DNA from: a bacterium (Candidatus Gribaldobacteria) CG07_land_8_20_14_0_80_33_18
GTDB lineage: Bacteria; Patescibacteriota; Minisyncoccia; Minisyncoccales; CG1-02-41-26
DNA: 10,933 nt
Direction: 5' to 3'
Assembly: GCA_002779425.1 (NCBI GenBank)
Contig: PEWP01000055.1
Coordinates: 1-10,933, forward strand
The stretch's first letter is position 1, and every line of letters begins with the position of its first letter. The position numbers and the translations under genes are program-made. Shown here piece after piece: positions 1 to 4,005 of the stretch. The notes under the pieces were generated by a model. It did no database searches and had not been told where the DNA came from. It saw nothing but the letters and a program-made list of their open reading frames with translations.

Positions 1-60
1 ATTAATTTCCTTGCACACCGAGCACTGAAGTTTTATAAATGGTTTTTTCTTTTTTGCCAT
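1..60 (-). CDS. rpmG: Ribosomal protein L33, N-terminal part (runs off left edge)
   Basis: Reading leftward from the ATG at 60, the first 20 codons give MAKKKKPFIKLQCSVCKEIN. This fits the start of bacterial L33: a basic N-terminus, then a beta strand and the first Cys-x-x-Cys of a zinc-binding form (C13, C16). L33 is a small protein of the large ribosomal subunit. The gene starts 14 nt after the 3' end of tRNA-Thr and is probably co-transcribed with both tRNAs. In many bacteria rpmG sits next to secE and nusG close to tRNA genes, so those may follow beyond the edge. No Shine-Dalgarno is visible before the ATG. Only about 40% of the gene is present; the call rests on the N-terminal pattern and context. 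Confidence 0.8.
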   Translation of the reverse strand, partial: MAKKKKPFIKLQCSVCKEIN

Positions 61-74
61 AAAATTTTATATAG

Positions 75-147
75 AGCCTGAGCGCAGATTTGCACTGCGG
101 ACCTCGTCTTTACCAAAGACGTGCTCTGCTACCTGAGCTACCCAGGC
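75..147 (-). tRNA. tRNA-Thr (anticodon GGT)
   Basis: A full cloverleaf of 73 nt folds on the minus strand. The acceptor stem pairs 141-147 with 76-82 (one G-U), the anticodon stem pairs CGTCT with AGACG around loop TTGGTAA (110-116), and the T stem pairs CGCAG with CTGCG. Anticodon GGT reads ACC and ACU threonine codons. CCA is not encoded and the discriminator base is U. Two normally invariant positions are unusual. The T loop reads TGCAAAT (88-94), giving G at position 55 instead of T. The 8-nt D loop reads AGGTAGCA, placing A rather than G at position 18 in the standard alignment, while G19 and C56 are kept. It lies between tRNA-Tyr and rpmG. Confidence 0.93.
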
Positions 148-167
148 ATTGGTTCGTTCCCAACTTG

Positions 168-252
168 TGGGTAGGGAGGGATTTGAACCCCCGAAGACCT
201 ATCGGTCGCGAGTTTTACAGACTCGTGCGTTTGACCACTCCGCCACCTACCC
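168..252 (-). tRNA. tRNA-Tyr (anticodon GTA)
   Basis: An 85-nt class II tRNA. The acceptor GGGTAGG (246-252) pairs with CCTACCC (169-175), and the discriminator is A. The anticodon stem CGAGT/ACTCG encloses loop CTGTAAA with anticodon GTA. A long variable arm contains the helix GACC/GGTC, as expected for bacterial tRNA-Tyr. The T loop is the normal TTCAAAT and the D loop keeps GG. It is transcribed ahead of tRNA-Thr with a 20-nt spacer, probably as a common precursor from the promoter at 333-360. CCA is not encoded. Confidence 0.96.
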
Positions 253-282
253 AAAATGAACTATTTCCCTTCGAGCAAGTTC

Positions 283-311
283 TTTCGGCAGCTCTCCTCT
301 TGCCGCCGAAA
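283..311 (-). other. Hairpin in the tRNA-Tyr/Thr precursor leader
   Basis: On the minus strand TTTCGGCGGC pairs with GCTGCCGAAA (10 bp, one G-U) around the 9-nt loop AAGAGGAGA. It lies between the predicted transcription start and the 5' end of tRNA-Tyr. No T run follows, so it is not a terminator. It may be a processing signal for the tRNA precursor; the function is a guess. Confidence 0.5.
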
Positions 312-332
312 TAAAACTCAAATCTCAAAACT

Positions 333-360
333 ATTTTACCAAAAAATAAATTTTATTCAA
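333..360 (-). promoter_or_regulatory. Predicted promoter for the tRNA-Tyr/tRNA-Thr/rpmG unit
   Basis: On the minus strand there is a -35 TTGAAT (355-360, 4/6 to consensus), a 16-bp spacer and a -10 TAAAAT (333-338, 5/6). The -35 overlaps the last codons and stop of trmD. The transcript would start near 326, about 75 nt before tRNA-Tyr. Confidence 0.5.
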
Positions 361-1048
361 TGACCTTTTGATGTTTTTTACGCCACTCTTCGATTTTTTT
401 GTGGTTGCCAGACAAAAGAATTTTGGGAACTCGCCAAGAAACTCTTTTTTTAGAATTAAAAACTTCTGGCCGGGTATATTGAGGATATTCTATAAAACCT
501 TTCTCCTTAGTAATTCTTTCCTTTAAAAGTTCTGATTTTCCAATAACACCGGGAATTAACCGTGTGATTGTTTCAATTACAATTAAAGCTGGCAGGTCAC
601 CGCCCATTAGAACATAATCCCCTATTGAAATTTCCTCATCAGCAATATATTTTGCCACTCTTTCATCCACTCCTTCATACCTGCCACAGATTAAAATAAT
701 GCGATCTAATTTTGAAAACTGATAAGCAATTTTCTGATTAAACTTTTTCCCCCTTGGTGTAAACAATATAATTTTTGATTTTTTATCTGTAATTTTGAAT
801 TTTGAATTTTGAATTTTGAATTTAGTCAAGCTGGAAACAGCTTTAAATATAGGTTCCAGCTTGACGACCATCCCCCTTCCCCCACCAAAGGGTTTATCAT
901 CAACCGTTTTATGTTTATCAACAGCAAAATCTCTAAGATTGATAACATTAATCTTTACAATTTTTTTCTCTTGGGCTTTTTTAAGAATAGAATGATTAAG
1001 ATAAAACTCAAAAAATTCCGGGAATAAAGTAATAATGTCAAAAGTCAT
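353..1048 (-). CDS. trmD: tRNA (guanine-N1-)-methyltransferase TrmD
   Basis: TrmD transfers a methyl group from S-adenosylmethionine to N1 of G37 in tRNAs with G at position 36, preventing +1 frameshifts. The 231-aa product has the SPOUT trefoil-knot signatures: FGGGRGM (res. 54-60), LFTPRG (95-100), CGRYEGVDER (121-130), SIGDYVLMGGDLPAL (141-155) and IPGV (165-168), then the C-terminal YTRPEV and LLSGNH motifs. The residue aligning with the catalytic Asp169 of E. coli TrmD is Glu159 here (context VIETITR against LIDSVSR). Residues 76-86 are encoded by a 7-bp tandem repeat. The protein is shorter than E. coli TrmD (255 aa). The start ATG lies only 13 nt after the T run of an intrinsic terminator and has no Shine-Dalgarno. 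No rimM precedes it and no rplS follows. Confidence 0.97.
   Translation of the reverse strand: MTFDIITLFPEFFEFYLNHSILKKAQEKKIVKINVINLRDFAVDKHKTVDDKPFGGGRGMVVKLEPIFKAVSSLTKFKIQNSKFKITDKKSKIILFTPRGKKFNQKIAYQFSKLDRIILICGRYEGVDERVAKYIADEEISIGDYVLMGGDLPALIVIETITRLIPGVIGKSELLKERITKEKGFIEYPQYTRPEVFNSKKRVSWRVPKILLSGNHKKIEEWRKKHQKVIE
791..823 (-). repeat. 7-bp tandem repeat inside trmD
   Basis: The unit AATTTTG (plus strand) occurs four times perfectly, plus a 5-bp partial copy. Three units make 21 bp, so the coding strand gives a 7-residue repeat, KFKIQNS, inserted between conserved TrmD blocks. All copies are identical, suggesting recent slippage or gene conversion. Confidence 0.9.
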
Positions 1049-1061
1049 ATTATTATTAAAT

Positions 1062-1104
1062 AAAAAAAAGAAAGCGGCGCTATTTGTATAGTAACACCGC
1101 TTTC
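1062..1104 (-). terminator. Strong intrinsic terminator between khpA and trmD
   Basis: On the minus strand 1092-1104 pairs with 1070-1082 (13 bp including two G-U), closing a 9-nt loop, and is followed directly by eight T (1062-1069). It begins 25 nt after the khpA stop and its T run ends 13 nt before the trmD ATG. If it works, most khpA transcripts stop here and trmD depends on read-through or on a start inside the terminator. Confidence 0.85.
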
Positions 1105-1129
1105 CTTAAAAGACAATTTATTAGAAGGT

Positions 1130-1438
1130 TTAAAGGTCTAAATCTTCTAATTTCTCAGAACTCCCTTTGGCAGAAACTCTTCCGCCTTCTGGTTCCTCAA
1201 TTTTTAAATTCACTCGAGCGTGATTTTTGAGGCCAACAATTCTTAAAAGAGTTCTAAGTGCCTTTACTGTAGAACCTCCCTTTCCGATGATTTGACCCAT
1301 ATCGGCTGGGTTTAATTTCAAGGAAAGCAAAACTCCCATTTCGTCTACCTTCCTATCAATTTTTACATCGCTAGGATTATCCACTAAGGCCTTAATTACA
1401 TATTCGAGAAATTCCTTATCGGAAGTTTCTTTTACCAT
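1130..1438 (-). CDS. khpA: KH-domain RNA-binding protein KhpA
   Basis: The 102-aa product starting MVKETSDKEF is a single KH domain protein. The RNA-binding GxxG loop is GKGG (res. 52-55) in the context IIGKGGSTVKAL. KhpA binds RNA and in several Gram-positive bacteria works with KhpB in control of cell division and small RNAs. The gene normally lies between rpsP and rimM/trmD, as here apart from the inserted small unit and missing rimM. The C-terminal tail (res. 82-102) is Glu/Gly/Ser-rich. I chose the ATG at 1438. A TTG at 1456 would add six residues (MLRLRI) not typical of the family; neither has a clear Shine-Dalgarno. The gene has its own predicted promoter and leader hairpin upstream and a strong terminator downstream. 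Confidence 0.92.
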   Translation of the reverse strand: MVKETSDKEFLEYVIKALVDNPSDVKIDRKVDEMGVLLSLKLNPADMGQIIGKGGSTVKALRTLLRIVGLKNHARVNLKIEEPEGGRVSAKGSSEKLEDLDL

Positions 1439-1485
1439 AATTCTTAATCTTAACAAGATATACTTTGGATAGCGACCTTTCTTTA

Positions 1486-1516
1486 GATTCTCTCGTTCGG
1501 TAAAACTTAGAGAATC
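1486..1516 (-). other. Leader hairpin upstream of khpA
   Basis: GATTCTCT and AGAGAATC form a perfect 8-bp stem with a 15-nt loop in the predicted khpA 5' leader, starting a few nt after the inferred transcription start. No T run follows. It could stabilise the mRNA or be a protein-binding site; nothing shows which. Confidence 0.5.
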
Positions 1517-1526
1517 AATTAATTTT

Positions 1527-1554
1527 AGTTTACTCCTTTTTTAAAAAATGTCAA
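1527..1554 (-). promoter_or_regulatory. Predicted khpA promoter
   Basis: On the minus strand a perfect -35 TTGACA (1549-1554) is followed by a 16-bp spacer and TAAACT (1527-1532, 4/6). A better -10, TAAAAT, lies at 1522-1527 but with 21-bp spacing. The -35 starts only a few bases after the terminator of the small upstream unit, so khpA is separately promoted. Confidence 0.55.
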
Positions 1555-1556
1555 CT

Positions 1557-1588
1557 AAAAAGGGCAAACAAAGAATCTATTTGCCCTT
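1557..1588 (-). terminator. Intrinsic terminator of the small unit
   Basis: On the minus strand AAGGGCAAA (1580-1588) pairs perfectly with TTTGCCCTT (1560-1568) around an 11-nt loop, and more T follow (five in a row counting the end of the stem). It lies 13 nt after the last stop codon of the small unit and closes it off from khpA. Confidence 0.75.
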
Positions 1589-1601
1589 AGAAACAAATTT
1601 A

Positions 1602-1859
1602 TTATATTCCATCATATCCCACGTATAATAACGTGGGATTAAAAATATTGTGTAATTTCTTTATCTGATAATCCTTGTCATACCCCCTCATTCCGAGACT
1701 CCTACAGAGTTCTAACTCTGCCTCTTTTTTGTTATTTGCCTAGACTATCACGATTTCTTTTCGTGACGTCGTTGGTGTAATAACACAAAGCTTGTATTTC
1801 CATCTCAGTGATGCGTGATTTTCAGATGCAGGGTTTTCAAACAATTTCAGTTGTTTCAT
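1602..1859 (-). pseudogene. Small ORF of 39 codons, amber stop, then 45 more open codons in the same frame
   Basis: I do not recognise this gene. An ATG at 1859 sits 7 nt after a perfect Shine-Dalgarno. The frame runs 39 codons (1743-1859; starting MKQLKLFENP) to TAG (1740-1742), then stays open for 45 codons (starting ANNKKEAELE) to TAA at 1602-1604. The pieces read as one domain: a Lys-rich beta-strand pair ending KEIVIV, then an amphipathic helix from NNKKEAELE. This suggests an 85-residue protein broken by one point mutation, for example from GAG, AAG or CAG. Alternatives are a real 39-aa protein, amber read-through, or a structured RNA, since several hairpins fall in the region (TCACGA/TCGTGA near 1756-1774; ATCCCACGT/ACGTGGGAT near 1616-1640). 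It has its own promoter and terminator and lies between rpsP and khpA, where other bacteria have nothing. Which codons are translated is unresolved. Confidence 0.5.
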
Positions 1860-1866
1860 TTTATTT

Positions 1867-1875
1867 ACCTCCTTT
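1867..1875 (-). promoter_or_regulatory. Perfect Shine-Dalgarno of the small ORF
   Basis: AAAGGAGGT on the minus strand, 7 nt before the ATG at 1859. It is the only full-length Shine-Dalgarno at good spacing in the window; the housekeeping genes around it have none. It fixes the start and argues that the ORF was selected for strong translation. Confidence 0.85.
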
Positions 1876-1894
1876 TTAAAGTACTTACTATTAT

Positions 1895-1923
1895 ATTTTA
1901 ACCTATCTTTTCTTTTTTGTCAA
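1895..1923 (-). promoter_or_regulatory. Consensus promoter of the small unit
   Basis: Minus strand: perfect -35 TTGACA (1918-1923), 17-bp spacer, -10 TAAAAT (1895-1900, 5/6). Transcription would start near 1888, giving a leader of about 30 nt. It begins 14 bp after the stop of the detached S16 tail. Confidence 0.8.
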
Positions 1924-1936
1924 TATAGAAAAATCT

Positions 1937-2029
1937 TTATTCAACTTTTTCTTCTTTTGGCTTTTCTTCCACGGGCTTTTCTGGAGCGGTTAGTTTTTCT
2001 TCTACGGGTTTCTCTTTCTCCTTTTGAAC
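1937..2029 (-). pseudogene. Detached in-frame C-terminal tail of ribosomal protein S16
   Basis: Thirty codons from GTT (2027-2029) to TAA (1937-1939) are in exactly the same frame as rpsP and encode a Glu/Lys/Pro-rich tail (VQKEKEKPVEEK... ending EEKVE) with an internal repeat of EKPVEEK. It resembles a disordered extension on a small ribosomal protein. The GC-rich repeat element at 2022-2193 separates it from rpsP and supplies two in-frame TGA codons (2126-2128, 2057-2059). It has no start codon of its own and is probably untranslated now. Being still open and in frame, it suggests a recent insertion or some read-through. Confidence 0.7.
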
Positions 2030-2193
2030 GCTCGCTTCGCTCGCCCACTGTCCAGTTCAGCTCCTTTCAGTCGCGAACTGGCCGCGACCTGCGGGTCGCC
2101 TCGCTTCGCTCGGCCACTGGGAAATTCAGTTCGCTCCGCTCACGAATTTCCCGCCGCCTGCGGGCGGCCTCGCTTCGCTCGCTATAAACTTCG
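2022..2193 (-). repeat. GC-rich tandem repeat element (two 69-bp units, three cores) inserted in rpsP
   Basis: The core GAGCGAAGCGAG (minus strand) occurs at 2169-2180, 2100-2111 and 2031-2042, exactly 69 bp apart. The two units (2031-2099, 2100-2168) align without gaps and differ at 19 of 69 positions. Each holds two hairpins. In the first unit these are CCAGTTC/GAACTGG (2052-2058 with 2075-2081) and GCGACC/GGTCGC (2084-2089 with 2094-2099). In the second they are GGAAATTC/GAATTTCC and GCCGCC/GGCGGC. Five of the differences are paired substitutions that keep the stems. The borders (TTTTGAACG on one side, GCTATAAACTTCG on the other, plus strand) recur around the single-core copy at 2473-2505. 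It resembles a REP- or MITE-like palindromic repeat; the family is unknown to me. Confidence 0.85.
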
Positions 2194-2464
2194 TTTTTGG
2201 TTTTTTGAAAACATTTATTTTCTTTCCCTCAATAATTTTTTCATCAACTAATAAATTATAAACTCGGGGCGATGGTTTAGCTCCCACTGAAAGCCAATAT
2301 TTAATTCTTTCTTGCTTAAAACCTCTCTCCTTTGTTAAAGGATTTAAAGAGCCTAAAGTTTCTAAAAAACGTCCGCCTCGAGGAGGATTTTTTTTATCAG
2401 TTACCACTATTTTAAAAAATGGTTGATTTTTTTTACCGACACGAAGTAAACGAATGACTAACAT
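2126..2464 (-). CDS. rpsP: Ribosomal protein S16, C-terminus replaced by repeat-encoded residues
   Basis: S16 is a small-subunit protein needed for 30S assembly. Residues 1-92 are a normal S16: MLVIRLLRVGKKNQPFF at the N-terminus, then PRGGRFLETLGSLNP, ERIKYWLSVGAKPS and a C-terminal KINVFKKPK. Residues 93-112 (FIASEARPPAGGG...) are encoded by the GC-rich repeat element and end at a TGA inside it; the older tail lies in frame at 1937-2029. I chose the ATG at 2464 because it gives the canonical N-terminus. The frame is open upstream to a TTG at 2533, but those 23 codons cover a second repeat copy and overlap the end of rnc. There is no Shine-Dalgarno. The gene is bracketed by two copies of the repeat in the same orientation. 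Confidence 0.95.
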   Translation of the reverse strand: MLVIRLLRVGKKNQPFFKIVVTDKKNPPRGGRFLETLGSLNPLTKERGFKQERIKYWLSVGAKPSPRVYNLLVDEKIIEGKKINVFKKPKTKFIASEARPPAGGGKFVSGAN

Positions 2465-2472
2465 AAATTTAA

Positions 2473-2526
2473 TTTTAACGCTCGCTTCGCTCGCTATAAA
2501 CGTCGCAAAGCAACGTTTTTGAACGA
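2473..2526 (-). repeat. Single-core copy of the repeat plus hairpin, in the rnc-rpsP gap
   Basis: Plus-strand bases 2481-2505 match 2169-2193 at 24 of 25 positions, and the left border TTTTAACG matches TTTTGAACG of the rpsP-tail copy. The copy has one core (2481-2492) and none of the 69-bp units. An adjacent hairpin (2499-2506 with 2510-2517, 8 bp with one G-U, 3-nt loop) follows, then GTTTTTGAACG, similar to the border at 2020-2030. It fills the space between the rnc stop and the rpsP start. Confidence 0.75.
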
Positions 2527-3213
2527 TTACCAACCTTTTGCTTTCAAAGCGTTTTTTGCTGCCATTAATTCAGCTTCTTGTTTAGAAAAACCTTGTCCTT
2601 TAGCTATTAGTTCTTTTGCTAAAAAAACTCCCACCGCGAAAATTTTTGCATGGTCTGGCCCCTTTTCGGATAAAGCTTTATAAACAGGGGTAATTTTAAA
2701 TATTTCCTGAGCTTTTTCCTGAAAAAGCGATTTAGAATCTTTAAAAGATCCTTTTTCTATAATCTGGGATAATTCTTTTATTAAATGTTTCTTGATAAAA
2801 TCTTCGCATTTTTTAAATCCTTGGTCAAGAAAAATAGCTCCTAAAAACGCTTCAAAAGTATTAGCCAGAATAAGGGTTCGAGCTCTACCAACGTCTTCGG
2901 ATTCACCTTTGGAAAGCAAAATAAAATCATTAAAACCGAGCTCTCGGCCAATCTTAGCTAATGTCTCGGCTCTAACTAAAGCTGCCCGGAAATTTGTTAA
3001 TTCGCCTTCGGGACTCTTATAATTTAAAAAAAGATATTTTGCCACTGCTAATTCTAAAACCGAATCTCCTAAAAATTCAAGTCGCTCATTATGTTCTAAA
3101 TAAAATTTTGGGTTCTCGTTTATATAAGAACGATGAACAAATGCTTGAATTAACAAATCTTTATTTTTGAACTTCAAACCTAATTTTTTTTCTAATTGAG
3201 AAAAATCCTTCAT
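2527..3213 (-). CDS. rnc: Ribonuclease III
   Basis: RNase III cleaves double-stranded RNA, including rRNA precursors. The 228-aa product has the catalytic domain (about 1-150) with signature NERLEFLGDSVL (res. 42-53), and a dsRNA-binding domain at about 155-226 ending QEAELMAAKNALKAKG. Of the four metal-binding acidic residues, E46, D50 and E121 are present. The position matching E. coli Asp114 is Asn118 (ANTFEAF in place of ADTVEAL). The length is normal for the family. The start at 3213 gives a standard N-terminus (LEKKLGLKFKNKDLL) and has no Shine-Dalgarno. It lies between nusB and rpsP, probably in the rpmF operon. Confidence 0.97.
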   Translation of the reverse strand: MKDFSQLEKKLGLKFKNKDLLIQAFVHRSYINENPKFYLEHNERLEFLGDSVLELAVAKYLFLNYKSPEGELTNFRAALVRAETLAKIGRELGFNDFILLSKGESEDVGRARTLILANTFEAFLGAIFLDQGFKKCEDFIKKHLIKELSQIIEKGSFKDSKSLFQEKAQEIFKITPVYKALSEKGPDHAKIFAVGVFLAKELIAKGQGFSKQEAELMAAKNALKAKGW

Positions 3214-3238
3214 TTTGTTTTTTATATTTCTTTAATTT

Positions 3239-3292
3239 CGAACGAAGTGAGAAATCAAGGTTCTTGAGCCGAAGGCGAAAGGTTCTTATAAA
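3239..3292 (-). repeat. Possible degenerate repeat remnant at the nusB-rnc junction
   Basis: CGAACGAAGTGAG (3239-3251, plus strand) resembles CGAGCGAAGCGAG with two changes, in the opposite orientation to the rpsP copies. Nearby GAGCCGAAGGCGAAAGG (3267-3283) is a similar GAA-centred palindrome and encodes the last residues of NusB (SPSAQEP). Degenerate, so assignment to the family is tentative. Confidence 0.35.
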
Positions 3293-3692
3293 TTGTTCCT
3301 AAAACCCCATTTACAAATTTAAAAGAATTTCCTCCTCCAAAATTTTTAGCCAATTCAATTGCCTCATTTATGGCTACTTTTGGAGGAACTTCTTTCTTAT
3401 CGCTATATAAAAGTTCATACAAGCCAATCCGTAGAACATTTCTATCAATAATACTTATTTGTTCAATTGGTCGTTCCGGCGCGGCAGTTTGAATAACCTT
3501 ATCAATTTTTGAAAGATTTTTTAAGATTCCTTTTGATAATTTTTTCATAAATTCTTTTTCGTCTAAATCTTGCCCGAGATTCTTAATATTTATTTCGAGA
3601 ATCTTATCTAATTTTTCTCCTTTCCTACCATAAAAATCCCATTCGTATAAACTTTGTAAAACAATTGAACGAGCAAGGTGTCGTGATGCCAT
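3255..3692 (-). CDS. nusB: Transcription antitermination factor NusB
   Basis: NusB, with NusE (S10), binds boxA RNA and supports antitermination of rRNA operons. The 145-aa all-helical product shows the family pattern: RHLARSIVLQSLYEWDF at the N-terminus, then IDRNVLRIGLYELLY and the C-terminal PPKVAINEAIELAKNFGG followed by SFKFVNGVLGTIYKNL. The ATG at 3692 starts 4 nt after the rpmF stop, so the two are co-transcribed and probably translationally coupled; no Shine-Dalgarno is seen. The final residues SPSAQEP come from GC-richer DNA that may be a repeat remnant. The gap to rnc is 41 nt. Confidence 0.96.
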   Translation of the reverse strand: MASRHLARSIVLQSLYEWDFYGRKGEKLDKILEINIKNLGQDLDEKEFMKKLSKGILKNLSKIDKVIQTAAPERPIEQISIIDRNVLRIGLYELLYSDKKEVPPKVAINEAIELAKNFGGGNSFKFVNGVLGTIYKNLSPSAQEP

Positions 3693-3696
3693 ATGC

Positions 3697-3987
3697 TTAA
3701 AATTTCTTTTTTGATAATTCTTCCAATGTTAAAGGTTTCTCTTTCCCTGCCCCTTTTTCTTTTTCTTTGATTTCTTTCTCTCTTTTTTTCTTTTCTTTTT
3801 TCTCCAATTTTTTTAAAACATTAATGACTTCAACTCCTTTATAAAAACCACAATAAGAACAAACGGTGTGGGGCCTAGCCGATTTACCGCATTTTGGACA
3901 GGTAACTAAAGTTGGAGTTTCTAAAAAAATATGTATTCTTCTTTTATTTCTTTTTGATTTTGTACCTCTATGTTTTGGGACACCCAT
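3697..3987 (-). CDS. rpmF: Ribosomal protein L32 with long charged C-terminal extension
   Basis: The N-terminus MGVPKHRGTKSKRNKRR and the four-cysteine zinc ribbon (CPKCG at 35-39, CSYCG at 48-52) identify L32 of the large subunit. Typical L32 is about 55-65 aa; this one is 96. From about residue 60 it continues as a highly charged Lys/Glu stretch (KKLEKKEKKKREKEIKEKEK) ending TLEELSKKKF, likely a helical or disordered tail. The gene heads rpmF-nusB-rnc-rpsP and has a predicted promoter overlapping the end of rnhB. A GC-rich repeat core (3992-4005) lies directly before the ATG and contributes an AAGGA too close to it to be a good ribosome binding site. Confidence 0.96.
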   Translation of the reverse strand: MGVPKHRGTKSKRNKRRIHIFLETPTLVTCPKCGKSARPHTVCSYCGFYKGVEVINVLKKLEKKEKKKREKEIKEKEKGAGKEKPLTLEELSKKKF

Positions 3988-3991
3988 ATTC

Positions 3992-4005
3992 CTTCGCTTC
4001 GCTCA
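3992..4005 (-). repeat. GAGCGAAGCGAAG core just upstream of rpmF
   Basis: CTTCGCTTCGCTCA on the plus strand matches the CGCTTCGCTC core of the rpsP repeats, in the same orientation, 5 bp before the rpmF start codon. It stands out against AT-rich flanks. Confidence 0.6.

Noticed and set aside
90..314. Plus-strand ORF of 74 codons
   Set aside because: It lies across two tRNA genes on the other strand and their leader; no start signal or protein-like pattern.
2126..2193. TGA read as glycine (recoded genetic code), which would join rpsP to its old tail
   Set aside because: dnaE, thrS and nusB end at TGA exactly where the families end, and dnaE/thrS overlap by ATGA, so TGA is a normal stop here.
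1957..2251. Two overlapping plus-strand ORFs rich in Arg, Ser and Leu
   Set aside because: They are opposite-strand readings of the S16 tail and the GC-rich repeat; the composition follows the repeat, not a protein.
2465..2533. N-terminal extension of rpsP to a TTG start
   Set aside because: It would translate the repeat copy and overlap the end of rnc; the ATG at 2464 gives the canonical S16 N-terminus.
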